Shown: positions 1 to 7,494 of the stretch, one piece after another | Position numbering within the stretch: the stretch's first letter is position 1 | Layout: the number at the start of each line of letters is the position of its first letter | Position numbers and translations under genes: made by a program | Source of the DNA: CAYRLZ01 sp964425275 | GTDB taxonomy: Bacteria; Hydrothermota; Tepidihabitantia; Tepidihabitantales; JBDRVQ01 | NCBI GenBank assembly: GCA_964425275.1 | Contig: CAYRLZ010000049.1 | Coordinates: 1 to 44,977 of the forward strand | Reading direction: 5' to 3' | DNA length: 44,977 nt | Notes under the pieces: generated by a model | The model's database searches: none | Seen by the model: the letters and a program-made list of their open reading frames with translations, nothing else | Told to the model about the DNA's origin: nothing

Positions 1-183
1 TACCATTTGTCTCGGGTAATTTGGAATACGATAATCCCAGACGATATGGGGTTTAGAAAAGGAGTCGAGGTCAATTGAAGGATCCCAGGGTCCCTCCTGA
101 TAAGGTCCTGCGACTCGGGTTATTTCCCATTCAAGGGGAAAAACTACGAAATGAGTTAAAAGTTGAAATAATATTAACTTCAT
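1..183 (-). CDS. secreted protein, N-terminal part only (runs off window edge)
   Basis: An open frame of 61 codons starts at ATG 183-181 and is still open at base 1, so only the N-terminus is present. It begins with a short hydrophobic segment (MKLILFQLLTHFVVF) that looks like a signal peptide. A stretch follows ending in PSIDLDSFSKPHIVWDYR, which resembles the 'D.dGkPHIVW' motif of beta-propeller-like secreted proteins. An AAGGGGGT ribosome-binding sequence lies a few bases upstream, and a TTGACA/TATAAT promoter lies at 249-276. The neighbour at 303-815 is also a small secreted protein on the same strand. The function cannot be named from this fragment. Confidence 0.6.
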   Translation of the reverse strand, partial: MKLILFQLLTHFVVFPLEWEITRVAGPYQEGPWDPSIDLDSFSKPHIVWDYRIPNYPRQMV

Positions 184-213
184 TTACCCCCTTTGAAGAG
201 ATAGACCATTCAT
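184..213 (-). CDS. possible 9-residue upstream ORF abutting the next start
   Basis: ATG at 213-211 opens a frame reading MNGLSLQRGG-like codons and ending in TAA at 186-184, directly against the ATG of the secreted protein at 183. Its last codons are the ribosome-binding sequence of that gene. It could couple translation of the two, or be a chance ORF. It is listed because similar mini-ORFs precede other genes in this window. Confidence 0.25.
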   Translation of the reverse strand: MNGLSLQRG

Positions 214-248
214 CGGCGTTCTCCGCCAATACTTTATAAACTACATAT

Positions 249-276
249 ATTATACCCCGAATTTTTATCTTGTCAA
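249..276 (-). promoter_or_regulatory. sigma-70-type promoter of the left-edge secreted gene
   Basis: On the minus strand TTGACA (276-271), a 16-bp spacer and TATAAT (254-249) form a full-consensus promoter. The predicted start is near 242, giving a leader of about 60 nt with a Shine-Dalgarno sequence. Confidence 0.6.
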
Positions 277-302
277 GGGCGTGGTTTTCATCAAAAATAA
301 TC

Positions 303-815
303 TCATTTTAAGAGTAGAAACTTTCTATTCAATTCTTTCCCTTTAACTTCAACCCGCAGAAGATAAATCCCGGAACTTAAGAAGGGTAGATTCTTCTGAT
401 GGAGAGAAGTTCCCTTTTTAGCGGGAATGTCAAAAGAGAAGACTTTTCTGCCGATGAGATTATAAAGGGATAGATTGATTTTTAATGGTTCAGAAAGGGA
501 GAGTGAAAACTTAATCCTTCCTTTTGTGATACTTCTTATTGTGAAGAAAGCACCTTTCTCAACCTCTTCTCTTTGCTCCTGAATACCAATCGCTGGATTT
601 AGACTGATGACGGTAAAATCTTCATAAGTGCCACTGCCCGTGCTATATCCCGCAGAATGTATATTGCCATCCGCACCATAAATAAGAGAAGAAGCACAGT
701 CAACGGTATCTCCCGGACCATTATACCGGTAAACCCATCTTTCAGTCTGAGCCCTGGCGATGATAAAAAGGCTCGCAATGATTAAAACAAATACAAAAGC
801 GCTATGTCTATTCAT
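303..815 (-). CDS. small secreted protein with C-terminal type-9-like sorting domain
   Basis: This 170-residue protein has an N-terminal signal peptide (about residues 1-22, ending ARAQ). A single beta-propeller-like unit follows (residues ~26-75: WVYRYNGPGDTVD, then YGADGNIHSAGYSTGSGTYEDFTVISL). Residues ~95-170 form a C-terminal domain of the Por/type-9 sorting class (LYNLIGRKVFSF, SSGIYLLRVE, final KFLLLK). Proteins with such propeller units usually carry many copies; here one unit is joined straight to the sorting domain, so the gene may be the remnant of a repeat collapse. It has a Shine-Dalgarno sequence (AGAGGAATAATG) and a promoter at 869-896. Export and surface display are inferred; the ligand is unknown. 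Confidence 0.7.
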   Translation of the reverse strand: MNRHSAFVFVLIIASLFIIARAQTERWVYRYNGPGDTVDCASSLIYGADGNIHSAGYSTGSGTYEDFTVISLNPAIGIQEQREEVEKGAFFTIRSITKGRIKFSLSLSEPLKINLSLYNLIGRKVFSFDIPAKKGTSLHQKNLPFLSSGIYLLRVEVKGKELNRKFLLLK

Positions 816-843
816 TATTCCTCTTTACTTTTTCTTTTTCCAT
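808..843 (-). CDS. possible 11-residue upstream ORF overlapping the secreted gene start
   Basis: ATG at 843-841 opens MEKEKVKRNNE, with its stop TAG (810-808) overlapping the first codons of the secreted protein at 815. It covers the ribosome-binding site of that gene. Its size and overlap resemble other mini-ORFs in the window, but a chance origin is possible. Confidence 0.2.
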   Translation of the reverse strand: MEKEKVKRNNE

Positions 844-868
844 AAAAGACCACCCGAAGCATTAACTT

Positions 869-896
869 AATATACAAAATCCTTGCCTTTTGTTAA
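869..896 (-). promoter_or_regulatory. probable promoter of the 170-residue secreted protein gene
   Basis: On the minus strand TTAACA (896-891), a 16-bp spacer and TATATT (874-869) are seen. The predicted leader is about 47 nt and contains the mini-ORF at 808-843 and the Shine-Dalgarno sequence. Confidence 0.4.
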
Positions 897-1081
897 GTAT
901 TTTTGTCGTTTGGCTATAATGTTCCTGAACGGTCAGTCGGCGGGAGAGAAACTATTAACCAGATTAATATAAGTGTGGCTAATATTTTAAGAGAAGCACC
1001 TTTTCATTTAAGTCTTTGATTAAACATAACTTAGGGGATTTTTGATGAATTATTGGGGGTAGTCCCCTGGGTTGCCTTCTT

Positions 1082-1297
1082 GGTCTAATTTATAACCTAA
1101 TTCTTTACCTAATCCTCTGACTAATTAAAGGCCTAATTCAAGGTCTAATTCTCTAACTAACCGAAAGGCTAATTAAGTGTCTAATTGTCAGGCTAATTCT
1201 CTAACTAATGGAGCAAGTATTCCTTTGGCTAATCCTCTGTCTAACTCTCTATCTAATTGAGAACCTAATTCAAAGCCTAATCCTCGGCTTCATTGAA
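1082..1297 (+). repeat. 12-bp periodic degenerate array 1 (core CTAAT, 18 units)
   Basis: Eighteen consecutive 12-mers follow the pattern nnnCTAATnnnn without a phase slip. Fourteen units have CTAAT exactly, two have CTAAC, and two (at 1214 and 1286) are decayed. The three bases before and four after the core vary: for example GGT/TTAT, AAC/TCTT, TGA/TAAA, AGG/TAAG. The frame that reads through CTA-ATT meets stop codons in units 4, 7 and 11 (TGA, TAA, TAA), so the array is not one coding repeat. It lies between the 3' end of the 408-residue gene and the promoter of the 170-residue gene. Upstream, AGGGGA at 1033-1038 can pair with TCCCCT at 1063-1068. It is not a CRISPR array, since the units are far too short, and I do not recognise a known family. 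Confidence 0.85.
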
Positions 1298-1369
1298 TGG
1301 ATGATTGTCCTAAACACCGCTTCGCCGGGACAAGAATTGCCCGCCTATGGTCCTGTTACAGTAGCGCTT

Positions 1370-2596
1370 TTACTTTGGGCTTTCTTTAACCTCCCTAATT
1401 TTTAGTGATTGGTCGGCGTCAGGGAATCGGAGCTTCTCATAGCCTTTCCATTTCCCCAAGACCCGATAAGAGAACCGAGCGTTGCTTGTGCCATTTTTGA
1501 GTTCATAGACATCAAAACCGGTTCTATCCTCTTTCACATAGACACCATTGCAGTCGTCTTTTAGTTGGACAAAGACGACTAAGGGGTGTTGGTCGGTGAC
1601 AGTGATGCAATCTAAAAATAGGGGGTCTAAATTAATCCGACAGTGTCCGTTGGTCAGTTGACCTTGACCGACATCCTCAAAGTAAGCCTCCGGCATCTCC
1701 GGGGCAAAGAGTATCTTCTTCCCCTCTCTGGTCGCTTTGATTGTGCTCACCGCTCCATCGCCAATAACCTTATAGAAATACCCGCCGACGGCCGCGGCCA
1801 CGGATGCGTAGTAACCGGTAACCCCATCATCGGTAAGGACGAAGTATCCGCCACGCGCCCCGGTCGTTTGAATCGGAATCCGGGCATATATCCCGGTTAA
1901 ATTTCCATTAAAGGCACCACCACAACCGGCTGCGGGATAAAAGACCGAACTTAATCCATTTCCCGCACCGATAATACCGGTGCCACTGGAATTGAGATTC
2001 CAACCTGCAACGCCGACCAGGGTACTACCATCAGCCGTTCCTTGAATACCCCGGGCTAGTGTCCCACCTTCGCCTAAAATTGCGTGGACCCCAGAAGAAG
2101 CCGCCGTTGCCCGTCCCTGCCCGGAAATCCAGAAACGACCTGGGGTTTGAGGGTTGGTATTCTGGTTTTGGATATAATCACCACCACCCACTAGATAATT
2201 GGCGCTATCCGCCTTTCGGGCACAGTAAGCATAGGCAGAACTGACAATCCTTACCCGAGGCGACATCGGCGGATTTGGGTTCACCTGCATCTCTAAATAG
2301 CAGTGGCCATCAGTTGGGATATAGGGAATTGGCACGGTGCCTCCTAAAAGGCAGTTGAATAATCCAGCGCGGGTTGAAATATTCTGGGTCTCGGTCCAAA
2401 AGGCACTGCCACCGGTTGGCACAGAAAATAGTCGGAAGGTTATGGAATAAGTAGAATCCCGAACCGGGATATTGTTGTTATTGGTTAACTTCCCTTGATA
2501 ATTAAGCATTCGGGGAATGGAAATCTCGTCCGCGGTAGAGGTAAATCCCAGGAAAGCGGATAGCGGTAATAAAAATAAAGCCCGATATTTATTCAT
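1370..2596 (-). CDS. secreted fibre-like hypothetical protein
   Basis: This 408-residue protein has an N-terminal signal peptide (about residues 1-22). A conserved-looking module follows (residues ~28-120: IPRMLNYQGKLT, TYSITFRLFSVPTGG, FWTETQ, PPMSPRVRIVSSAYAY), familiar from surface or tail-fibre-like proteins. A glycine-rich middle of short G-x-x-G segments (~130-280) comes next. The C-terminal domain (~300-408) has the pattern NGVYVKEDRTGFDVYEL, GTSNARFSYRV, GKWKGYE, seen in many uncharacterised secreted proteins. There is no sorting domain like those of its neighbours. A strong Shine-Dalgarno sequence (GAGGAGGAGTTATG) sets the start. The role is unknown; surface attachment is only a guess. 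Confidence 0.65.
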   Translation of the reverse strand: MNKYRALFLLPLSAFLGFTSTADEISIPRMLNYQGKLTNNNNIPVRDSTYSITFRLFSVPTGGSAFWTETQNISTRAGLFNCLLGGTVPIPYIPTDGHCYLEMQVNPNPPMSPRVRIVSSAYAYCARKADSANYLVGGGDYIQNQNTNPQTPGRFWISGQGRATAASSGVHAILGEGGTLARGIQGTADGSTLVGVAGWNLNSSGTGIIGAGNGLSSVFYPAAGCGGAFNGNLTGIYARIPIQTTGARGGYFVLTDDGVTGYYASVAAAVGGYFYKVIGDGAVSTIKATREGKKILFAPEMPEAYFEDVGQGQLTNGHCRINLDPLFLDCITVTDQHPLVVFVQLKDDCNGVYVKEDRTGFDVYELKNGTSNARFSYRVLGKWKGYEKLRFPDADQSLKIREVKESPK

Positions 2597-2678
2597 AACT
2601 CCTCCTCTTTCTATTTTTTAACCTAAGTAGTTATATCGGAAATTTCTATTTTATCAAAAGGTCAAAGTCGGTGGAGAT

Positions 2679-3701
2679 TTAGAACTCCAACCGAGCAGAG
2701 GGAAGACCTTTGGGCTTTCGGTTAAAATAGGTATAGGCGATACTCGTCGCTTCCCTCCCCCGATGAGTCCTTTTAATAAAACCTTCCTTAACTAAATAGG
2801 ACTCATAAACCTCTTCAATTGTTTCAGGGTCTTCTCCCAAAGCGGCCGCTAAACTATTGATCCCAACCGGTCCACCATCAAATTTATCAATTATCGTGAG
2901 GATAATCTTTTTATCCATCTCATCCAGTCCCCTTTTGTCAACATCCAATTTCTCCAAGGCGTACTCAACAATTTCTTTATCAATCACCTCTTTTCCGGCT
3001 ACTTGGGCAAAGTCCCGAACCCGTCGGAGAAGACGATTGGCAACCCGGGGTGTGCCCCGGGCCCGGGCGGCAATCTCATTCGCTCCTTCTTCAGAAATTG
3101 CGATAGATAAAATCCGCGCCGAACGGAGAACGATTTCGCACAACTCATCAACCGGATAATAGTCTAAATGGAAGACGATGCCAAAGCGGGAACGGAGCGG
3201 CGCGGTCAAAAGTCCGGAGCGGGTCGTTGCCCCAACCAAGGTAAAATTTGCCAATTTAATCTTATGACTGCGGGCCGCTGGACCTTTATCAATCAGGATG
3301 TCAATTGAGAAATCCTCCAGCGCCGGATAGAGATATTCCTCAACCGTCTTATTGGTGCGGTGGATTTCGTCAATGAAAATAACCTCTTTACATCCCAAGT
3401 TAGTTAAAATTCCCACCAGGTCAATCGGTCTTTCTAAGACCGGTCCTGAGGTAGTTGTGATACCGACCGCCATTTCATTGGCGATGATGTGGGCTAAGGT
3501 TGTCTTTCCGAGCCCGGATGGACCAAAGAGTAAGATATGCTCCAATGGCTCATCTCTCTTCTTCGCCGCGGCGATGAAGACGCTTAAATTCTCTTTAAGT
3601 TTCTTTTGACCGATAAAGTCCGGGAGATATTTTGGTCGGAGCGTAGCATCATAGACCTCTTCGCCTTTCAACCTCTCCGGTTGGGTAATCCGTTCCTTCA
3701 T
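2679..3701 (-). CDS. ruvB: Holliday junction branch migration DNA helicase RuvB
   Basis: RuvB is the AAA+ hexameric motor that drives Holliday junction branch migration together with RuvA. At 340 residues it has the normal length. Walker A is GPSGLGKTT (residues 60-68) and Walker B is VIFIDEIHR (about 107-115). The sensor and arginine-finger region is GATTRSGLLTAPLRSRFG, and a C-terminal winged helix ends PLPSARLEF-like. It is the last gene of yebC-ruvC-ruvA-ruvB, and its start codon overlaps the ruvA stop by 4 bases (ATGA at 3698-3701), which suggests translational coupling. It acts in recombinational repair in the cytoplasm. Nothing is missing. Confidence 0.97.
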   Translation of the reverse strand: MKERITQPERLKGEEVYDATLRPKYLPDFIGQKKLKENLSVFIAAAKKRDEPLEHILLFGPSGLGKTTLAHIIANEMAVGITTTSGPVLERPIDLVGILTNLGCKEVIFIDEIHRTNKTVEEYLYPALEDFSIDILIDKGPAARSHKIKLANFTLVGATTRSGLLTAPLRSRFGIVFHLDYYPVDELCEIVLRSARILSIAISEEGANEIAARARGTPRVANRLLRRVRDFAQVAGKEVIDKEIVEYALEKLDVDKRGLDEMDKKIILTIIDKFDGGPVGINSLAAALGEDPETIEEVYESYLVKEGFIKRTHRGREATSIAYTYFNRKPKGLPSARLEF

Positions 3702-4252
3702 CTTTTGAGGGCCAACTTAACTATCTCCTCCGTTGATAGGGTTCCGTAATCGGGAATTGCCTTAATCTTATTTATTGCCTCTTTGCGCGAAACCCCTAAG
3801 GAGACAAGAACCTCAACCGCCTCTTCTGGAACCACTGCCTCTTCGGCGACCTCCTTAAATTTATCTCTCAATTTAAAGACAATCATCTCCGCCTTTTTTG
3901 GTCCAATCCCCGGAACCTTTTTCAAGACATCAGTCTTTCGCCCCTTTATTGCCTTTTTTATCTCTTCAATCTCCATTCGGGAGAGGACCGAAAGACCGGC
4001 CTTTGGTCCGACACCCGGACAGGAGAGAAGGAGGAGAAACATACTCTTCTCTTCTTTCGTCAAAAACCCGTAGAGTTCCATCCCGGACTCTTGAAAATGG
4101 GGGTAAATATAAAGGGCAACCTCTTTGCCCACATCCCCAAGTTTTGCGGAGGTGGAAAGTGGCAAGTTAATAAAAAATCCAATCCCCGAACAGTCAAGGA
4201 TTAGACCCATTGGCGATTTCTCTAAAATCTTTCCTTTAAGATAACCAATCAC
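3698..4252 (-). CDS. ruvA: Holliday junction branch migration protein RuvA
   Basis: RuvA binds the four-way junction as a tetramer and loads RuvB. The 184-residue protein, slightly shorter than the usual ~200, starts MIGYLKGKI with the OB-fold domain. Two helix-hairpin-helix segments follow (LLSCPGVGPKAGLSVLSRM and LKKVPGIGPKKAEMIVFKL). The C-terminal UBA-like domain that contacts RuvB is present (VLVSLGVSRKEAINKIKAI). Both gene ends overlap neighbours by 4 bases (ruvC upstream, ruvB downstream), so the three ruv genes form one tightly coupled operon. Confidence 0.96.
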   Translation of the reverse strand: MIGYLKGKILEKSPMGLILDCSGIGFFINLPLSTSAKLGDVGKEVALYIYPHFQESGMELYGFLTKEEKSMFLLLLSCPGVGPKAGLSVLSRMEIEEIKKAIKGRKTDVLKKVPGIGPKKAEMIVFKLRDKFKEVAEEAVVPEEAVEVLVSLGVSRKEAINKIKAIPDYGTLSTEEIVKLALKR

Positions 4253-4725
4253 AGCCGTCTCTTTAACATCTCTCTTAGATAATAGGCACAGGCCAGGGCA
4301 TCGGCTTCATCCTCTTGCAAGTTGTCTTTGATATTAAAAAGACTCCTCACCATATAATTCATCTGTCTCTTAGATGCCCTCCCCTGTCCGGTGACCGCTA
4401 ATTTTAAGCGGGCCGGGGTAATTTCATATAAGGCGATATTCTCCTTAGCCAGAAAATATAAAATCGCCCCCCGTAATTGTAAGGTTTGCATCACACTCTT
4501 TACCGCATCCTTTTTGAAAAACAAGGTCTCCATCGCGCATAATTTTACCTTCTCTCTCTTTATCAACCGCTGTAACCGCTGAACGACCGATTTAATCCTT
4601 TCACCGAGCGGTTGATTTTTATCGGTTTGGAATGTGCCATATTTTATCGCCGAAGATATCTTACTAACCGAGATAATTGCATACCCGGTCCGAAAGACAC
4701 CCGGGTCAACACCCAGTATCTTCAT
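4249..4725 (-). CDS. ruvC: crossover junction endodeoxyribonuclease RuvC
   Basis: RuvC is the resolvase that nicks Holliday junctions symmetrically. The 158-residue protein has the RNase H-like fold with the acidic active site: D7 in ILGVDPG, E66 in CAMETLFF, and the C-terminal pair D139/D142 in QEDEADALACAYY. It lies between yebC (11 bp upstream) and ruvA (4-bp overlap). This is the common yebC-ruvCAB order of many bacteria. Confidence 0.96.
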   Translation of the reverse strand: MKILGVDPGVFRTGYAIISVSKISSAIKYGTFQTDKNQPLGERIKSVVQRLQRLIKREKVKLCAMETLFFKKDAVKSVMQTLQLRGAILYFLAKENIALYEITPARLKLAVTGQGRASKRQMNYMVRSLFNIKDNLQEDEADALACAYYLREMLKRRL

Positions 4726-4736
4726 TTAGACCTTTC

Positions 4737-5489
4737 TCACTTCTCAGCCAGTCGGGTCATCAACTCTTCGGCGATATCAAAATTGGCATAAATCTGTTGC
4801 ACCTCTTCAAATTCTTCTAAGGCGGAATAAAGTTTAAGAACCTTCTCGCCCGTCTTTTCATCAACCGGCAAAAGGGTTGTCGGCAGTTTTGTTAACTCGG
4901 CATGCTCCGGGACGATATTCATCTCTTCCAATTTTTTCTTGACCGCAAAGAATTTCTCCGGTGGTGTAATTATTTGATAAGAATCAGTTTCGGTCTTAAC
5001 ATCCTCAGCACCGGCTTCTAAGGCAATAGTGAAGATTGTATCCTCGTCCGCCTTCTCCTTAGGGATAAAGAAGACCCCCTTTGGTTTGAACTGCCAGGAA
5101 ACACAACCGGTTGCGCCCAAGTTGCCGCCGTATCGGGAGAAGATGTGCCGAATCTCCTGAGTGGTGCGATTTTTATTATCGGTTAGGACACGAACAATCA
5201 TCGCCACACCACCCGGTCCATATCCCTCGTATTCTACCTCCTCATAAACGACACCAGGGAGTTCACCAGTTCCCCGTTTAATCGCCTTTTCAATATTCTC
5301 TGCTGGCATATTGGCTTCTTTTGCCGCTTCAATTGCCGAACGGAGGCGGGGGTTAAAATCCGGATTGCCGCCACCCTCTTTGGCGGCCACCGTAATCTCC
5401 CGAATGAGTTTGGAAAATAGTTTTCCTCTTGCCTGGTCAGTTTTTGGTTTCTTATGCTTAAGTTTTGCCCATTTTGAATGTCCAGCCAT
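4737..5489 (-). CDS. yebC: YebC/PmpR/TACO1-family translation or transcription regulator
   Basis: This 250-residue protein starts MAGHSKWAKLKHKKPKTDQA, the hallmark of the YebC family. It then has KEGGGNPDFNPRLR, NMPAENIEKAIKRGTGE, and the DNNRT-like segment TDNKNRTTQEIRHIFSRYGG. Family members have been described as DNA-binding regulators and as translation factors that relieve ribosome stalling at proline runs. The second role is of interest because a poly-proline micro-gene lies at 44382. It heads the ruvCAB genes. Its start codon is 5 bp after a TAAAAT -10 box, so the mRNA looks leaderless. Confidence 0.93.
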   Translation of the reverse strand: MAGHSKWAKLKHKKPKTDQARGKLFSKLIREITVAAKEGGGNPDFNPRLRSAIEAAKEANMPAENIEKAIKRGTGELPGVVYEEVEYEGYGPGGVAMIVRVLTDNKNRTTQEIRHIFSRYGGNLGATGCVSWQFKPKGVFFIPKEKADEDTIFTIALEAGAEDVKTETDSYQIITPPEKFFAVKKKLEEMNIVPEHAELTKLPTTLLPVDEKTGEKVLKLYSALEEFEEVQQIYANFDIAEELMTRLAEK

Positions 5490-5494
5490 ATTTT

Positions 5495-5522
5495 ATTTTA
5501 ACGGCAAAATCCTAAATGTCAA
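5495..5522 (-). promoter_or_regulatory. promoter for yebC-ruvCAB (leaderless)
   Basis: On the minus strand TTGACA (5522-5517), a 16-bp spacer and TAAAAT (5500-5495) sit only 5 bp before the yebC ATG. The -35 box overlaps the end of pckG, including its stop codon. No Shine-Dalgarno sequence fits between. Confidence 0.6.
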
Positions 5523-7405
5523 CCCTTTGGTTCATCGGTGACGCCAAAAACCTCTGGGAGCACATAGTCGCCGTATCGGTCTCTTGTGGCGAGAAGCCTG
5601 CGGCGCTGTTCCTCTAAAACCCTAAATACGATATCCGGGATATAAGGCTCTGCTTGATAAATATTTATCACCCGCTCAATCTTTCTTAAATTCTCCGGTA
5701 TCCGTAAAAGAAATTGCTTATTATAATCCTCCTTTTGGTAATCTTGATTGAGGACCTTCTTAAATAAAAATTTGAGGTCTTCATACTTCGGGATATAACC
5801 GGTTGAGGTCTTTCGGGCGCCGACCTCACCGTGTATCCTTAACTCCATCCACTTATACCAGACGGCCTTGTCGTTTTTTTTATTTAAGAAGTCTCCATCT
5901 TTATCCCGGAGGAAGTAATTGACACCAAAGATTATTGGTGGTTCTTTGAGTCCCTTAACGAAATCAAGATTCATTTGAATATATTGGCCAATTGGTATTG
6001 AAAGAAAGTCAAGGTTAGACATTGGATTAAATCTTCTCATTCCCTCCTTGCCCAGAGTCGCAGCGGTTGTCTCGGATTCTAAGGAGGCGCCCTTAGTAAT
6101 GATGCCGTGTTCCCAATTAAACGACTGCTCAACCGGAACTGCGGTATCGGAATCCCTACCGCCATAGACAATCCCCCTAATCACTACCCCATCCGGATTG
6201 TTTAAGTTCGGGTCAAGATTCTCCAGTTGGGATAATTCCAGGGCAAAACGGGCGTTGGGGTGAGAGGGTGGAATTCTCTTGCCTGTCTCATCCGCCTTTC
6301 CTATCCACCACTCACCGGAATGATTGAACCCTTTTGGCGGACACGGACCATCCTTGCCAGTCCAGTAAATATCCTTATCCGGTGTTACCAGAACATTGGA
6401 AAATATTATCTCGGTGGCATTATGCAGTGCCCGCCAGAGAATTGGGTCGTCTTTTGAATTTATGCCCTGGATTACGCCAAAGATTCCCTTTTCTACATTC
6501 ACCGCCCGCACCTCACCATTCTTCTTTCGGAGAAAGGCGATATCATCACCGACAATTGTTTCCCCCTCTAACATGGCGGTTGAGGTCTTACCGCAAAAGG
6601 AAGGGAAGGCAGCGGTGAAATAAGTGACTCTCCCTTTTGGTCCATGGATACCCATAATTAGCATATGCTCAGTGAGCCAGCCTTCTTTCTTTGCCCGATT
6701 GATTGCCAGTCGCATCGCCAGTTTTTTTAGACCGATGGTATTGCCACCGTATTGAGTATTTACACTATAAACAGTATCTTCTACCAAATCAATATAGATT
6801 CGCCGCTTATCCCGATTTTTCGCCGTCTTCCTTTCATCCAGTTCTCCTTGGGAATGAACGAAGCGAAAAAAACGAAGATTTTCGCTTCGTTGAACAAATT
6901 CTTCATAACCGGGGCGGTAAAGAAGATTTTCGGTATGGGCGACATAACTGGAATCGGTAATTTGCACCGCGGAGATAGAAAACTCCGAATTAACCGGTCC
7001 TAAACAGAAGAAGAGGATATACATCTCTCTTCCTACCATAATATCCCTAAGGATTTCATAGATTTCCGCCAATCCCTCAGAACGAGATTTAGTTTCAACC
7101 CCAAGACCTAACCGCATCTCTTGGGTGAGAAGAATTTTTGTGTTCCTTTTATCGCGGGCCTGGTCATAATAATTATCAAAATGCACCGTATGACCAGGAG
7201 TTTTTAGAGGAATCTCTTCCCCCGACGACTTGGCCTTCTTCCGTAGGTAATCGTTATCCGCGGCGGAATTGGTGCTGACGAATACCTTATCCGGATTACA
7301 CAATTCAATATAGTGAGCGATAAATTGATGGAGTTGGGGATTATCTATCCGAAACAATCTACGATAACTCTCTTCGGTCAATTTTTTTCTAAGAAATTCA
7401 TTCAT
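5519..7405 (-). CDS. pckG: phosphoenolpyruvate carboxykinase (GTP)
   Basis: This enzyme interconverts oxaloacetate plus GTP with phosphoenolpyruvate, CO2 and GDP at the gate to gluconeogenesis. The 628-residue length and motifs fit the GTP-dependent class. They are the P-loop FPSFCGKTST (about 267-276) with the class-specific active-site Cys271, the metal/nucleotide motif GDDIAF (286-291), the substrate loop QYGGNTIGLKK (~218-228), and FNHSGEWW. It is monocistronic or leads into yebC, and is divergent from moxR. It has its own promoter at 7417-7445. A second in-frame ATG follows the first, so the exact start may move by a few codons. Confidence 0.95.
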   Translation of the reverse strand: MNEFLRKKLTEESYRRLFRIDNPQLHQFIAHYIELCNPDKVFVSTNSAADNDYLRKKAKSSGEEIPLKTPGHTVHFDNYYDQARDKRNTKILLTQEMRLGLGVETKSRSEGLAEIYEILRDIMVGREMYILFFCLGPVNSEFSISAVQITDSSYVAHTENLLYRPGYEEFVQRSENLRFFRFVHSQGELDERKTAKNRDKRRIYIDLVEDTVYSVNTQYGGNTIGLKKLAMRLAINRAKKEGWLTEHMLIMGIHGPKGRVTYFTAAFPSFCGKTSTAMLEGETIVGDDIAFLRKKNGEVRAVNVEKGIFGVIQGINSKDDPILWRALHNATEIIFSNVLVTPDKDIYWTGKDGPCPPKGFNHSGEWWIGKADETGKRIPPSHPNARFALELSQLENLDPNLNNPDGVVIRGIVYGGRDSDTAVPVEQSFNWEHGIITKGASLESETTAATLGKEGMRRFNPMSNLDFLSIPIGQYIQMNLDFVKGLKEPPIIFGVNYFLRDKDGDFLNKKNDKAVWYKWMELRIHGEVGARKTSTGYIPKYEDLKFLFKKVLNQDYQKEDYNKQFLLRIPENLRKIERVINIYQAEPYIPDIVFRVLEEQRRRLLATRDRYGDYVLPEVFGVTDEPKG

Positions 7406-7416
7406 TGAATTTAGCT

Positions 7417-7445
7417 ATCATACCAAAAATTTCCTCCTTTGTCAA
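7417..7445 (-). promoter_or_regulatory. pckG promoter
   Basis: On the minus strand TTGACA (7445-7440), a 17-bp spacer and TATGAT (7422-7417) are followed by 11 bp to the pckG ATG, leaving a leader of about 4-5 nt. An AGGAGG sequence lies inside the spacer, too far upstream to serve as a ribosome-binding site. Confidence 0.6.
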
Positions 7446-7460
7446 AATCTTTATCCCTGA

Positions 7461-7489
7461 TTGACATATTTTAATTTTCCCCGTAGAAT
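7461..7489 (+). promoter_or_regulatory. moxR promoter (leaderless)
   Basis: TTGACA (7461-7466), a 17-bp spacer and TAGAAT (7484-7489) stand 5 bp before the moxR ATG, placing transcription start at or beside the A of the start codon. It is divergent from the pckG promoter. Confidence 0.65.
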
Positions 7490-7494
7490 ATCCG

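Noticed and set aside
1082..1297. CRISPR or TIGR-like array
   Set aside because: CRISPR repeats and spacers are about 23-50 bp each; here the constant part is ~5 bp and the whole unit 12 bp, and no cas or other effector gene is in the window.
1208..1405. Plus-strand 65-codon frame over the end of array 1
   Set aside because: It begins within the array, is hydrophobic only because of the CTAATT core, overlaps the end of the 408-residue gene on the other strand, and has no ribosome-binding site.
3783..4170. Plus-strand frames inside ruvA and similar opposite-strand frames within other genes
   Set aside because: They lie entirely inside well-supported genes on the other strand, lack ribosome-binding sites and show no recognisable domains.
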